Positions 22,998 through 36,171 are shown, numbered from the stretch's first letter. The stretch: 64,000 bases of DNA from Clarkia xantiana subsp. parviflora (GCA_036873135.1 JAPTYO010000015.1:555339-619338), one strand, 5' to 3'. Program-made: numbers and translations. The notes: generated from the letters alone by a model not told the origin.

Positions 22998-24463
22998 GAC
23001 TCGGCGGAACAGGCAGAAGTTGCACATTAGTGTTGCCACCGTCTTCTCCAAACAAAACCTACAGTGCGCAAGTCGCAACATCCTATTCTCTACCCATCTC
23101 GCCATGCCTTGGAGTCTAGCCAAGAGGTGCGATCATAACACTTAACAATGTGCAATGTACAGTCGCAACTACGGACATCATGTTCATCATCTAAGGATAT
23201 ATATCCTATCTTTCATGTCCAAAGCATATGGACAGCATAGATAACTCGAGGTATGAAATATTACTAACAAGTTATCACATAATTATTATTGAAAACAGGT
23301 CCAGGTGACGAAATATCATGCAAGCAAAGGCATGAACAAAGAATTATCAACATCAACCCATTAACAAAGGGTTCAACATGCTGGAAGCAGACAGCCCAAC
23401 AGCAACCAAGAGTCAACATCATCTCTAAGGACTTATGGCAAAGAGTTCATAATGTCAACATCAAATGCAATGTCGTCATCCACACAGAAGACACGAAGAA
23501 TGATTGTTTCAACATTCAGCACAACGTAGCTCTTCAACATAAGGGCGACAATCAGCAATCAACAAATACTTACCTCAGTAGGAGTAACACTCCTCCTTGG
23601 GCCGGTCCCTCGACCGGGGGGCAGAAGACACCACTACACAACCCTCAACTCTATTTCCTTTATCACAAGAAGGAATTAGCACGGTCATGCTCAGCATAAA
23701 GAACTAAGAATCGCTCGAGGGACGCGCCCCTGCGTCGGATCTTTCGAAGATTATGCTAAAAACAGAAACTGCAGCCAGCGATAACTTGAAAAATTAACAA
23801 GTTCAAAGAAAATACAATGAGAAGTCTTACTCACAAGCCCTTTACCGCCACCGTGTCCGAAGACTCCAGAGTAGCGGGGGCACTTGTATGGACATTCCTC
23901 TCAACAAATGGATTTCTATACACATCAGCTATCCGCAAAGACAAGCTTTTTCCCATCAAGATGGAGATAGTAGACTTACTCATGGTAACAACCGTGGGAA
24001 GACTAATTCTGACAAGAGGACAGCAAGATCTGATATCCTGGAAAATGCTATCAACAATCCAGTCAATGCGCAAACACGCACCAACACTTATTTAAGCACT
24101 TATGCAACAGACGCTCCATGTGAGACAACCACGTACGTACAAGACTTATTAGTCTTCATGCAACAAGTAACAAGCATCACGCAAGGGGAGCAACCTCTTC
24201 AACACATTAACCTTGCATGACAACACCGAGCTCATACTCGCAGCATACAAGATTACAATGATGGAATATTTTCTAAGTACTTGGCTCAGGATGACAGTCA
24301 GCATATTGCAAGCTGTCGGCATACAACCACGTGTCAGCATATTATCAGGAGTTGGCATATAACCTATGTTCGCATCAAGCATACGGATACAGCATACATA
24401 GCCAGAGATGGTGAAAAGATTCTAAGTGCGGGGGCAAATACGCACACACAATGTACGTACATA
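22998..24463 (+). other. Element B 3' DNA between A and the 66-bp array, no gene seen
   Basis: Non-coding sequence rich in short CAA-type words. Reading frames of up to about 136 codons lack domains. A segment near 23581-23660 (ACTCCTCCTTGGGCC, then GGGGGGCAGAAGACACC) looks like decayed gene-like DNA, but I could not match it convincingly to the opposite-strand genes. Confidence 0.5.
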
Positions 24464-24990
24464 CATGTCGGCAAGGATGCATGTCGACAAGGAGAAAAAT
24501 ATTTTCTAAGTATTTCCACGTACGTACATACATGTCGACAAGGATGCATGTCGACAAGGAGAAAAATATTTTCTAAGTGTTTCCATGTACGTACATACAT
24601 GTCGACAAGGAGAAAATATTTTCTAAGTATTTCCATGCACGTACATACATGTCGACAAGGATGCATGTCGACAAGGAGAAAATATTTTCTAAGTATTTCC
24701 ATGTACGTACATACATGTCGACAAGGATACATGTCGACAAGGAGAAAATATTTTCTAAGTGTTTCCATGTACGTACATACATGTCGACAAGGATGCATAT
24801 CGACAAGGAGAAAATATTTTCTAAGTATTTCCATGTACGTACATACATGTCGACAAGGATGCATGTCGACAAGGAGAAAAATATTTCTAAGTGTTTCCAT
24901 GTACGTACATGCATGTCGACAGGGATGCATGTCGACAAGGAGAAAAATATTTTCTAAGTGTTTCCATGTACGTACATACATGTCGAAAAA
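24464..24990 (+). repeat. 66-bp tandem array in element B (CATGTCGACAAGG)
   Basis: About eight units of 66 bp carrying CATGTCGACAAGG twice, AATATTTTCTAAGT and CCATGTACGTACATACATG. The last is palindromic (GTACGTAC core). Reading frames on both strands are open only because the period is divisible by three. Confidence 0.88.
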
Positions 24991-25163
24991 GATGGATTGC
25001 ATACAGCGAGTAGCTATACCTCCTAATCACACCTACGACGCTCATCGACAAAGCTCATACGACGACATCTATGGTAACAAGTATTAGATATCGCTTAAAT
25101 ATTTCCTAAGTGTTTTAGCATACTTGCAGGCAATGACCAACAGTCTATACCTGATGCTCAACC

Positions 25164-25356
25164 ATTAGCACCAACGCGCATAGCAAAAGTCAACGCGCGT
25201 AGCAAAAGTCAACGCGCATAGCAAAAATCAACGCGCATAGCAAAAGTCAACACGCATAGCAAAAGTCAACGCGCGTAGCAAAAGTCAACGCGCATAGCCA
25301 AAGTCAACACGCGTAGCAAAAGTCAACGCGCATAGCCAAAGTCAACGCGCATAACA
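25164..25356 (+). repeat. 19-bp tandem array in element B
   Basis: About ten head-to-tail copies of CAACGCGCATAGCAAAAGT with A/G variation in the ATAGC position. Confidence 0.88.
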
Positions 25357-25696
25357 AAGTTGGTACGTGCAGTAAAAAGGACCAACATCTCAAGAAGCTA
25401 TCATGCAAGCGATGCAACTAATATGACGAACCGTGAAGAACAAATACGACAACACTTAAGGAAATATTTCTCTAAGGCATCAAAGCAACAAACGACTACT
25501 TCCAAGAGACTCCTTGATGATAAGGATCAAAGAAGTAATGCACCTACAAGTACTTACGGTATACTCCGCCCTCTTCTAAGTATTTATCTCTACATACATG
25601 ATTGTTTTGGTGTTACACGTATCGAATCCGTCATTTTACATGCATGTTTACATATCGCATGATTCATGATTTAATAATCGCTAAGTCGTTTGAGAA

Positions 25697-25701
25697 GTAT
25701 A
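25697..25701. repeat. Target site duplication of element C1 (left copy)
   Basis: GTATA precedes the left LTR and recurs at 36172-36176 after the right LTR. Confidence 0.9.
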
Positions 25702-26197
25702 TGATGGGTTCCGATGTAATCGTTAGTCCCGTTAACAGTCAATAGACGGCGAGTAAGTCCAGTGGGCCTCGTGAAAGGCCGGGAAGGCCCAAAAGCCCAG
25801 TATGAAGGGTCTCGACCATAGCGGTCCCGATATATGAGCTGAATGCTCCCGACAAGAAGCCTCTGAGTAGGCCCCGATATGCCTTAGTAAAGGCCCCGAT
25901 TATAAAGCCCCGCGGAGGCTGGACTTGTCTCGTGAGACAAAGGGTCCTGGGTGGTGACCTAGAATGAGATAACTCTGGAGTCCCCGACAAGAGTTGGGAC
26001 TTGTGATCAGAGGATAAGACCGAGAAACCCGCCTACTAGATAAGAGTAGTGGGAGACGGCTGAGATATAGATAACCTCCCCCGAGATACGCAGGGCGTGC
26101 CCGAGATACGCGGAGTATGGGCGAGATACGCGGAGCGTGGGGCGAGATATACGGAATCCCGAACGAGATATACGGAATCATGGGTAAAGGGGACCCG
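25702..26197 (+). repeat. Element C1 5' LTR, truncated
   Basis: Matches 35433-35927 with roughly eight differences noted by eye. It begins TGATGGGTTCCGATG and contains five GAGATACGCGGAG-like subrepeats at about 26083-26175. It ends at about 26197, inside U3 and before the TATA box, so it can no longer act as a promoter. Confidence 0.9.
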
Positions 26198-26200
26198 CCC

Positions 26201-29200
26201 GGCTGATAGATACCGTCGCCCCGCCCGGGCTAGGTATTCCAACCATTAAGGAGTATGATGGTGAAGGGGACCCGGTTCGCCATGTTCAGAGACATGTCCA
26301 GGCCTGTATGGGTAGGACTTCGAGTGATGATCTTATCTGTTCATTGTTCCCGATCACCTTGGGAGAAAGAGCCATGACGTGGTTTTTCAGCCTACCGCCG
26401 GGAAGCATTACCTGCTGGGCCGATATGAACGATCGCTTCATCAAGCAATATCAAGGCCGTAGGCGCCTCCTGAAGAGCGTGAGGTCCCTGACCCAGGTGG
26501 TGCAGAGATCTGACGAGTCGTTGGCGTATTATTACCAGCGATTCACTGCCAGTGCCGCAGAGATCGATGAGGAGATATTGGAGGGTGAGACCATCCGCAC
26601 TTTCCTTCGGAACCTGACTGCTCCGTATGGTTCCGATCTGATGCACAGCGTAGCCGCGAAGGTTGTGTGGAGTATGGAGGCCCTGCAAGCGAGGGTGAAG
26701 CAACAGATCGACGTCCAGGAGTCGAAGATTGCTGCCGGAGAACTTGATCCTCCGAAGTCAGGAAGAGGAAAGCCATCGTCCAAGTTGTCGGATGATCGCA
26801 AAGGGAGCGACAAATCGGAGGGAAGTAGGAGCCGTGGTCGTCCCGAGAGAAGGGAGGACAAACGTCCTCCGAGGAAGGATAACCGCGAGGGTCATAGTGT
26901 TCCCATCAACAGCTCGATGACCTCCGTGCTAGCTGTGATGGATCGCCATGGTCTCGCTCGATACCCCCCGAGGAAGGAAGGAGAATTATTGGGAGGCCGC
27001 TCTGATCGTTACTGTCGGTACCATCGAGCCAATGGTCACGACACGGATAATTGTCGGGAGCTGAAGAAGGAGATAGAGAAGCTGATCCAGAAGGGGAAGC
27101 TTAAGGAGTTCGTCGGAACGGGAAGGTGCCGATCCCGTTCCAGAACTCGGTCACGGTCCCGTTCCAAGTCCCGTGATCGATCTCCAAAGAAGAAGAAGGT
27201 TGAGCCGGAAGTCTCTGGTTCTGGTGCCCGTAAGGAGAGACGGGGGACCATTAACGTCATTCACGGAGGAATGGCAGCAGGAGGTGACACCTCCGCTTCT
27301 CGGGAGAATTACGCTTCCCGCATCTCTGCTAATGTGGTGTTAGGAAAGAGGTCCCGGTCGTGGACTATAAAGGAAGAAATGGTGATTTCTTTCTCAGCGG
27401 AAGATTTGATAAGCGTGGAGAGCCCCCACGATGACGCCTTGGTCGTGACCCTGGACGTGGACGGATTCGAGATGAAGCGGATCCTGATAGACGGAGGGAG
27501 CTCCTCCGACATTCTTTTCATGGATGCCCTGGAGGCCATGGGAAAAACGAAGAAGGAACTGACGCAGGTGAACTTCCCGATGGTGGGATTCTCTAGATCG
27601 ACTTCCTATCCGTTGGGAATGATTACCTTACCGGTGGAGTTTGGTTGTGGCTGGAAGATGGAACGGCGGAACGTGGATTTCGTCGTGGTAGAATCGGCGG
27701 GGACATATAACGCTATTATCGGGAGGACCACCATCAATCCACTGATGGCAGTTGCTTCAACCGTCCACCAGAAGATGAAGTTCCCGACTGACAATGGGGT
27801 CGGAGGGGTCAAAGGTGACCAGGTGGCGTCACGAAAGTGTTATGTCAACGCCACCCGAAGGAGAAGGAGGGAAGCCATGGCTGTCCTGCAAACTGATACC
27901 GATCCTCGAGGGGAGTTTGGGCGTCCCGCCCCCATGGAGGATCTGAAGGAGGTCGAGATTGATGGACCTCGAAGGAAGGTGAAGATTGGGTCTGCTTTGT
28001 CGGAGGAAAGAGCCCGAGAGTTAATCGAGCTCTTGAAGGAGTTCAAGGAGCTGTTTGCCTGGTCCCCGAGCGATATGCCAGGAATCAGCCCCGACGTGAT
28101 AGTGCACGAGCTGAAGATTGATCCCGCGATCAAGCCTATCGCGCAGAGGAGGCGTCCGATGGGCGCGGATAAGAGGATCGCAATCCAGCAGGAGGTGGGC
28201 AGACTGCTCGACGCTGGATTCATCAAGGAGCTCCGATTCCAGACTTGGGTCGCTAACCCAGTCCTGGTGCGAAAGAGTAATGGGAAGTGGCGGATGTGTG
28301 TCGATTTCCGCGACTTGAACAAGGCCTGCCCAAAGGATTGCTATCCGCTCCCGAGGATTGACCAGTTGGTGGATGCCACATCGGGACACGAGCTGCCGAG
28401 CTTCATGGATGCCTATTCTGGTTACAACCAGATCAAGATGGCGAAGGAGGATGCCCCCCATACGGCCTTCTATGCCGATAGTGACGTCTATCACTACGAC
28501 GTAATGCCCTTCGGATTGATCAATGCTGGAGCAACTTACCAGAGGATGGTGAACAAGTTGTTCGGGGACATGCTGGGAAAGACTATGGAGGCGTATGTGG
28601 ATGACATGCTGGTGAAGTCCCGACAGGCAAGAGACCATGTCCAAAACTTGGCGGCGGCGTTTGAGCGGATGAAGTTTCATCAGGTTCGTCTGAATCCGGA
28701 CAAGTGCGCTTTCGGGGTGAACTCGGGGAAATTCCTAGGGTTCATGGTGAGCCAAAGAGGGATCGAGGTGAATCCCGAGAAGCTGCGAGCAATCTAGGAG
28801 ATGCAGTCTCCGAAGACCCATCGGGAGGTTCAAGTGTTGAATGGCCGGTTGGCCGCGATGAATCGATTCCTATCCAAGGCGAGTGACAGAGCCATGCCAT
28901 TTTTTGATGTGCTAAGGGCCCACAAGAAGTTTGAATGGTCCGACAAGTGCGAGGAGGCATTCCAAGCACTCAAGCAGCACCTCCGTACCCTCCCGCCGTT
29001 GGCGAAACCGGTTCCAGGCGAGCCGCTTTATCTCTATTTGGCTGTTTCTGAAGTCGCTGTTAGTTCTGTTTTGATTAAGATTGTCAAGGGCAACCAAGTG
29101 CCTGTCTATTATGTAAGCAAGGCGTTTGCCAAATCTGAAATGAATTATCCCGCTATTGAGAAGTATCTCTTTGCGTTGATTATTGCCGCTCGAAAGCTAC

Positions 29201-31212
29201 GACCTTACTTCCATGCCCACGAGGTTACGGTGTTAACTAATCAGCCCTTGAAGCACTTTTTGAAGCGACCGGAGGCGTCGGGGAGATTGGTGAAATGGGC
29301 CATCGAGCTTACAGAGTTCCGTATTCATTTTGCTCCGAGAACCTCTATTAAGGGCCAGGCATTGGCAGATTTTATAGCTGAGTCTACGGCACCCGATCTG
29401 GAAGAAGCGGGTCCCGCAGAGGGGGCAACCATGGAGGTCCCGATAGCAGAACAGCCAGAACAACCAAAAGAGGAGAGCACTTGGGAGATGTACACTGATG
29501 GTTCATCAAGTGTAGAAGGATCGGGGGCAGGATTCGTACTGATACCGCCCGGTGGAGGCGAGCCCTTGCGATATGCCTTGGCCTTGACGTTTAGGGCCAC
29601 CAACAATGAAGCGGAGTATGAGGCTCTCATCACGGGTCTTAAGATTGCCAAGGGTACGGGAGTCGATCATTTAAAAGTGAAGTGTGATGCCAGCTTGATC
29701 GTGAATCAAGTCCAGGGGAACTATGAAGCTAAGAGCCCGACAATGAGGAAGTATTTGCATGAGGTGCAGACTTTGAAGGGAAGCTTCAAAAGCTTCGACA
29801 TCGAGGCAATCCCGAGAGAAGAAAATGCGGAGGCAGATGCCTTAAGCAAGCTTGCTCTGGGAGTGGCCCCCGTGGAGAATCGGAAGGTGCACTTTCTGGA
29901 GAAAGTGATTATCTCAACCATCGATCCGACGGAGGTTTGCGCTATTGAAGCAAGATCGGAGGAAGAAGAGAAACCCACTTGGATGACCCCGATGGTCACA
30001 TACCTGACTACGGGGGAACTCCCCGATGATGAAGTGGCAGCTGTCAGGTTACGTCGAATCGCGAACGATTACGTGATGGTGGACAACCAGTTATACAAGA
30101 GGGGGCATGTAAAGCCTTTTTTGAAATGTGTGGCGGAGCCTGATACGAATCGGATCCTGAGAGAACTGCACGAGGGAGTCGCGGCCTGTCATGAAGAGGC
30201 CCGATCCATCGTGAGGAAGGCGTTGAATCTAGGCTATTATTGGCCTTCGATGAACAAGGAAGCGACAGCGATGGTCCAATCCTGTGACGCATGCCAGAGG
30301 TACGCTCCGAATATCTTGGCTCCTGCCGCGGACTTGACGTCCATTAGAAGTGCTTGGCCCTTCGCGCAGTGGGGCATTGACTTGGTGGGACCTCTTCCAC
30401 AAGCGAAAGGTTAGTGCAAGTATTTACTCGTGGCCATCGATTACTTCTCGAAGTGGATAGAGGCTAAGGCGTTGGCCAAGACGACGGGGCAGCAGATCCT
30501 CATGTTCCTTCAAACTCAAATCATATCCCGGTATGGGGTCCCTCGAGTGTTGATCAGCGATAATGGCCCTCCATTCAATGGGGCTCAGTTGAAGGAGTAC
30601 CTGGAGGAATTGAATATTGAGCATCGGACAGCTTCCGTCTACCATGCTCAGACTAATGGCCAAGTCGAATCAGCCAACAAGATCGTGATGGATGGCTTGA
30701 AGAAGAGAGTCTACGCCTTGCAAGGTCATTGGCTGGATGAACTTGAAAATGTGCTGTGGGCTGTTAGAACAACACCCAAGCAGTCAACAGGGGAGACTCC
30801 GTTTGGCCTTGTCTATGGCACGGAGGCGGTTGCCCCCGTGGAGATAGCGGTGGCGTCCCATCGCAGGAGGTATTATGAGCCTCTAACGAACGAGGAAATG
30901 AGACGTCTAGACTTAGACTTGCTCGAGGAGAAAATGTGGAAGGCTGATGAGGTTCAGGCTCGAATGCGTCTGGCAACAGCCCGATATTATAATCAGCGTG
31001 TCAAGTCCCGACAATTCTTCATGGGAGAACTTGTTTGGCGGAGGAACGAGTTCGTTCATCAAGATCGGATCAACAAGCTATCGCCGAAATGGGAGGGACC
31101 TTACAAGATCGTAGGGATGCCAGCCCCGAATGCGTACAAGATAGAAGACCTTGACGGCAAGACGTTGAAACATTCCTTCAGTGGCGAACACTTGAAGAAG
31201 TATCATGTTTGA
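26201..31212 (+). pseudogene. Element C1 Gag-Pol polyprotein, two amber stops
   Basis: One frame runs from the deletion joint to TGA at 31212, broken by TAG at 28795-28797 (GAG in sister copies) and TAG at 30412-30414 (CAA in element F). Gag lies at about 26300-26720. A knuckle YCRYHRANGH is near 27010, followed by an Arg-Ser tract (27124-27200) and the protease ILIDGGSS (about 27480). RT has YVDD at about 28595. The gypsy RNase H (VYYVSKAF, about 29105) is followed by the archaeal-type RNase H (MYTDGSSS, about 29488). The integrase has an HHCC finger (about 30165-30300) and D-D-E at about 30375, 30560 and 30665. The protein ends in a KWEGPYK segment. The dual RNase H places it in the Tat lineage. 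Products would act in cytoplasmic particles, then in the nucleus for integration. Confidence 0.93.
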
Positions 31213-31319
31213 TATTATGTCGCCGCGAATGGCGCAAGTTATCTATCGATCCGATGTAAGCAAAGCTTTGAGTTATTAATGAATAAAAGAAGTTGCTTCC
31301 GATCAAATTTCTTTCAGAT

Positions 31320-32060
31320 TTATTCTAACTGTTAGTAAGACGTCCTGAAGGACGCGACAAAAGCCTTCCGAGGTACGATAAAAAGCCTTATGAGGTACGA
31401 GTAAGTCGCCTTTATGGCGCGACAAAAAGTCTTTCGAGGTACGAACAAAAGCCCTACGGGGTATGCGTAAGTCGTCTATATGATGCGGCAAAAAGCCTTA
31501 AAGGGTACGAAAAAGCCCTAACGGGTCCGCGTAAGTCGTCTATATGATGCGGCAAAAAGCCTTAAAGGGTACGAAAAAGCCCTAACGGGTCCGCGTAAGT
31601 CGTATATATGATGCGGCAAAAAGCCTTAAAGGGTACGAAAAAGCCCTAACGGGTCCGCGTAAGTCGTCTATATGATGCGGCAAAAAGCCTTAAAGGGTAC
31701 GATTAAGTCGTCTGAAATGACGCGTTAAAAGCCCTAAGGGGTACGATTAGTCGTCTAGAATGGCGCGATAAAAGCCTTAAGGGGTGCGAAAAATCATCTT
31801 AAGTGATGTGTAAAGTTGCCTTGAAAGGCATGGATGAGAAACCTTAAGTGGTAAAATCCCGAGGAAAATGTCGCGGAAGACATACGAAATTACATTAAGT
31901 GACTTGGACGAGAAACCTTAAGTGGTGAAGTCCCGAGTAGACGAGAAACCTTAAGTGGTAAAGTCTCGAGTAAAGCATCGGAAGGATGTATGAAGTCACC
32001 TTAAGTGGTGCATCAGAACGTTTTAAGTAACGAATCTAAAGTTGCTTTAAAATGATGCAA
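31320..32060 (+). repeat. Tandem arrays after pol in element C1 (64-bp core)
   Basis: Three to four near-identical 64-bp units (31455-31705) contain GTCGTCTATATGATGCGGC and AAAAGCCTTAAAGGGTACG. Flanking shorter units share GCCTTAAGTGGT-like words with the arrays of D and F, so the arrays have a common root. Confidence 0.82.
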
Positions 32061-32174
32061 TGATTATCGGGACCAAAATAGATGGAAGAAATTTCTTATA
32101 TAAAGGCTCAAGGCCTAAAGGTTTCGATACAAAGATAAAGGAGGAAAAATTACAAGGACTAAAAGAATAGAGCA

Positions 32175-34856
32175 TTAAGCTTGGTCCTTGTTGGAAGTTG
32201 GGTCCTCAGCAGCATCGGAGGGAGGAAGATTCGGAGGGGCCTGTGCAGAAGGCTCCGCAGTCCGCGGAGTCGGGTCCGCGACATCAGTCTCTTCACTCTC
32301 CGCGGGGAGGTTGAAGTACTTCTCCGCGATGGGGGCAAGGGTCTTGGACTTCTTGAAGTCGATGGAATCCTCGTATGCCGTGTAGAGCTCCTCGATGGCA
32401 TTAAACAGAATGTTCTCCACCTCGGTTTTGCAGAACTTCACGGCATCCGCTTGGAAATCATCGGAGTTCCGATACTCCTCGCGATCCTGAGCCTTTGCCT
32501 CAGCCAGCTTGGCAGAAAATTCAGCCTTCTCGGCTTCAAGTTTCGCCTTGGCCTCCGCGAGAGCTTCCACGAAAACGCCCTTCTCGTGGAGGAGCTGCCT
32601 CTTCTCCACCTCGTTCCGCCGCTGATCCTCCTGGGCTATCCTCCGCTCCCGATGCAGGATGGCCTCATGATCGTGAACCTGCTTCTGCAGGCCCGTAGCC
32701 ATCTCGTCGAGGAGGGTCCGCTCCTTGGCTATCTTCTCCCTGGCCGCTACAGCCTCGTCGAGGTCCGCTTGGAGCTTGGCCAAAACGTCGGGGTCCGACT
32801 TGGCTTGTGCCTCCTCCAACACACCCTTCAAGGCCAGGATGAAGCCGAAGCAGCGCTGCTGGTCCGCGGTTTCCTAAGACGAAAGGGAAAAAGGATTAGA
32901 ATCCGATGGTCGAAGGCGAGAACAATGAAGAAAACAAAGCAAAGGTAAAGTTTTACCTCCATCCGACGGATGGCCATAGCGCGGAGCTCCTCCTCGATGT
33001 CCTCCCGCGCCAAGGAGATTGGCCGCCTCAAGGCTGGAGGAATTGACCCGCCAGCAGATGCAGGGCCAAATCAGGCTGAAGGTCCCCCCGTTGGAGTGGG
33101 ACCCCTTGGAGAGACTCGATTGGGTTCCAGGGAACCGTCTCCTGGTCGGGGGTGAAAATCTTGTAAAGATTATCATCCACGGGGAGAGGAGGGATAACCC
33201 TGGAAGCTTCAGCTGGAGGAGTCACCTCGGTCGGAGGCTCGGGAGTTGGAGTGCAGAGCTCTGGAGGAGGACTCCGGGACACGTCCTCCACGGTTGGCCT
33301 CAGGGTGCTCCGACCTGGCCTTCGGCGGAGCAGGCCACCTTCATTTGGCTCCTCGGAGGAAGGAGAAGCCTCCAAGTCGGTCACCTGACGGAACTGAGCT
33401 TCCGCTGGGGTCTCCTCTGCATCGGCGCCTGTGGAGTCGTGGCCAGTGCTGGAGTAGCAGCCTTCCTCGGAGTGGCAGCCTCCGATGGACCTGCGGTTGT
33501 GGGACGAATGAAATCAGGAAGAGTATCATGGGGGCACCAGATGATTTGGCGTTCAAGATGCTGGTCCTTTCCGAAGAAGTTGTAGTATCCCGCCTTGAGA
33601 ACGCGGGGGGTTTCTCCTCGAAGGATGTATTTGATTTCTCGAACCCGCGATTCCCAATTAGCGGGGATAAACTCCTTGGGAACCAGTTTCCTATATTTCT
33701 TAATAGCACGACGAACACGCTTACCTTCCTCGGCGGTAGTGACCCCGAAGGCTTGGTCTATCTCCTCCCTTCTGGCCCGCTTGGCCACGACCTGTTCTTC
33801 GGTCGGAGGGGCAGCAGAAGGGGCAGCAGAAGAAGAAGCTCCCTTCTTCAGTGACTTCCGCTTCCGCTTGGAGCCACCTTGGACGGCATCAGTCTCACCC
33901 TGCTTCAACATGAGATGAGTCAGCAGAGATGCCTTCTTGGCTGCAAAAATGAAAACACAAAATGGTTAGAAGTATTACCCAGATGACCAAATCCTTGGAA
34001 ACAGAATCGAGGAGCCGGACTCCGATATGAATCAAGTCTTTCTCCACGAGCTTGTTGGCGTCGAGGGGAATGAAGGAGTCCCCCCAACGATAAAGCTGGA
34101 CCAGCTAGAGAGTGTTGAGGTCATCCTCGGTGTAAACTTGGAGCTTGGGGGCAGGATCCGCCACAACCTCCCATCGGGGCCATGGGACAGAGCTGTTTTG
34201 GACGAAGAAGTGATACTTCTTCCATCCGCTATTGTCGGACCCTGAGTCGCGAATCAGCACCCGATCCTTGTGGAACTTCCAGGTCTCGCTATCCCAGCCG
34301 AAACGTGAAAGTTGTTCATTTGTCCACTTGGGGAGTCGGGGGGAGAAGGAGCAAACACCAGCCTTATTGCACTTCATTCCGTAGAATGTGCGGAAGAGCA
34401 GCAAACTGTATGTCCACTGCTGGCTGAGGCACAGAAGCTGGAAAGCGTTCCACACGCGGATGGCGTGTGGAGAGAAGGTACAGGGGTGCGTCTTGTAGAA
34501 GTTGCACATCTCCACCAGGTTCCCGCAAAAAGGGAATCGAATCCCAGCACTTATCTGCCCGGCGGAGACGAACACTTCTCCCTCTCGAGGACGCGTAACG
34601 ATATGCTTCCTCCTCGTGGTTGGCTGAGACTCGTAGGGGAAGCGGGGCTCCCAGTCCGAGGTAATGCAGCCTTCTCGGAGAGCAACCTCGTACGAGGTCT
34701 CAGAAATCTTGTTAACAGCAAACTCAAAGGTGAAAGGGGTTCTTGCTCCAGAACTAGCCTCGTCTAAAAACGGTTATAAACAGGAAAACTTAAGAAAAGA
34801 GGAGAAGGGAACATCAACAAACCATGAACACAGAGAAGGAAAACCTTACCAGACAT
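32175..34856 (-). pseudogene. Opposite-strand four-exon gene in element C1 (Transposase_28-like)
   Basis: Inferred exons: 34856-34850 (ATGTCTG only), 34763-33979, 33940-32957 and 32873-32175, with GT-AG introns of 86, 38 and 83 bp. Exon 2 has a conserved core (GIRFPFCGNL, FSPHAIRVWNAF) resembling the Pfam family Transposase_28 (putative gypsy type). Exon 3 has Lys/Arg clusters (KRKRKSLKK), then LRGETPRVLKAGYYN and a Pro/Ser-rich part. Exon 4 is a long coiled coil followed by an acidic/Pro tail ending DQA. A TAG at 34105-34107 and a frameshift near 33390 break it. The family name does not establish transposase activity, and I see no catalytic triad. Confidence 0.72.
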
Positions 34857-35020
34857 TGTTGATGGATGCTTGGTGAAGATGAAGAAGGATCGGGAGGGTT
34901 GAAGGCCTTGGATCACTTGAGGAGCAGAAGAAACTTGGAGAAGAAACTTCGAGTTCGAGAATGGCAGAACTTCCAGAAATTGAGAGGGTGAAGAAGAAGT
35001 GAATAATGCCAGGGTTTTAG

Positions 35021-35030
35021 CTTTTATAAG
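35021..35030 (-). promoter_or_regulatory. TATA box of the C1 opposite-strand gene
   Basis: CTTATAAAAG on the minus strand, about 165 bp upstream of the inferred start codon. TGACGTAA, a bZIP-type core, lies farther upstream at 35127-35134. Confidence 0.6.
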
Positions 35031-35432
35031 CAAAAGGACAACTGGATGGACTCAATCTTGCCCGTTGAAGACGAAACGATTCAATCGTGATCGTCGAGAT
35101 TGTGGGACGGTACGGAAGAGACGTGGTGACGTAAGGAGTGCTTTTCCAGAAAGCAACAGTCACGCCGATTAGAGCGTCGTTTCATAATCCCCAGCACTTA
35201 ATACTGCAGTAACCGAGGAGTCTCCTCGGATTAGGCAACTGCCCATAAGAGTCCAGTGGGCCCAAGGCAGTCATAAGTGAGAAACTTTGTTATTCGATAA
35301 TTACGTGCAAGACAAAAGCCTTCGATTGAGATATCAAGAGGTCTGAAGACAAAAGCCTCCGATAAGCAATATTGGGAGGTCTGGAACTGGAAGACACGAC
35401 AGACTGCAAGTCCCCCATGTCTTGGGAGCAAA

Positions 35433-36171
35433 TGATGGGTTCCGATGTAATCATTAGTCCCGTTAACAGTCAATTGATGGCGAGTAAGTCCAGTGGGCCT
35501 CGTGAAAGGCCGGGAAGGCCCAAAAGCCCAGTATGAAGGGTCTCGACCATAGCGGTCCCGATATATGAGCTGAATGCTCCCGACAAGAAGCCTCTGAGTA
35601 GGCCCCGATATGCCTTAGTAAAGGCCCCGATTATAAAGCCCCGCGGAGGCTGGACCTGTCTCGTGAGACAAAGGGTCCTGGGTGGTGACCTAGAATGAGA
35701 TAACTCTGGAGTCCCCGACATGAGTTGGGACTTGTGATCAGAGGATAAGGCCGAGAAACCCGCCTACTAGATAAGAGTAGTGGGAGACGGCTGAGATATA
35801 GATAACCTCCCCCGAGATACGCAGGGCGTGCCCGAGATACGCGGAGTATGGGCGAGATACGCGGAGCGTGGGGCGAGATATACGGAATCCCGAACGAGAT
35901 ATACGGAATCATGGGTAAAACGGCCAGCCACGGTCACAGGTAACTGAGTAACTTCCCCTCCTATATAAAGGAGGAAGTTACCTCAGAAAACATATTCTCT
36001 AATACGAACTTAGACTACTGCTTACCACCCCATTGATCACATACTCATTTAAGCATCGGAGAGGGATTCTGGGTCACCACCCAGGTCATCCCCTTTTTGC
36101 AGGATTACGCGGAGCCCAGAAGTTCAAGCTTTCCGTCAAGAACGTAACGGAGCTTCGCCCGTGATCCAACA
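35433..36171 (+). repeat. Element C1 3' LTR
   Basis: 739 bp from TGATGGGTTCCG to GTGATCCAACA, preceded by the polypurine-like CTTGGGAGCAAA. The TATA box is CTATATAAAG (35961-35970). The leader hairpin is CTGGGT (36069-36074) with ACCCAG (36079-36084), inside GGAGAGGG and CCCCTTTTT arms. Confidence 0.93.

Larger units (their letters stand above)
25702..36171 (+). mobile_element. C1: Tat-type LTR retrotransposon with internal 5' deletion
   Basis: 10.47 kb inserted in element B. The full 3' LTR is at 35433-36171. The 5' LTR survives only as 25702 to about 26197, after which the sequence jumps into gag, so the rest of the LTR, the primer binding site and the start of gag are gone. It carries gag-pol with two amber codons, a tandem array, and a four-exon gene on the opposite strand. 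Confidence 0.92.

Noticed and set aside
23289..23699. 136-codon frame in element B as a gene
   Set aside because: No domain, composition like the surrounding non-coding DNA, and no counterpart in other elements.
24364..25002. 212-codon minus-strand open frame of repeated Cys/Leu/Asp/Met peptides
   Set aside because: It lies wholly in a 66-bp tandem array. The period is divisible by three, which keeps frames open on both strands; there is no domain or start context.
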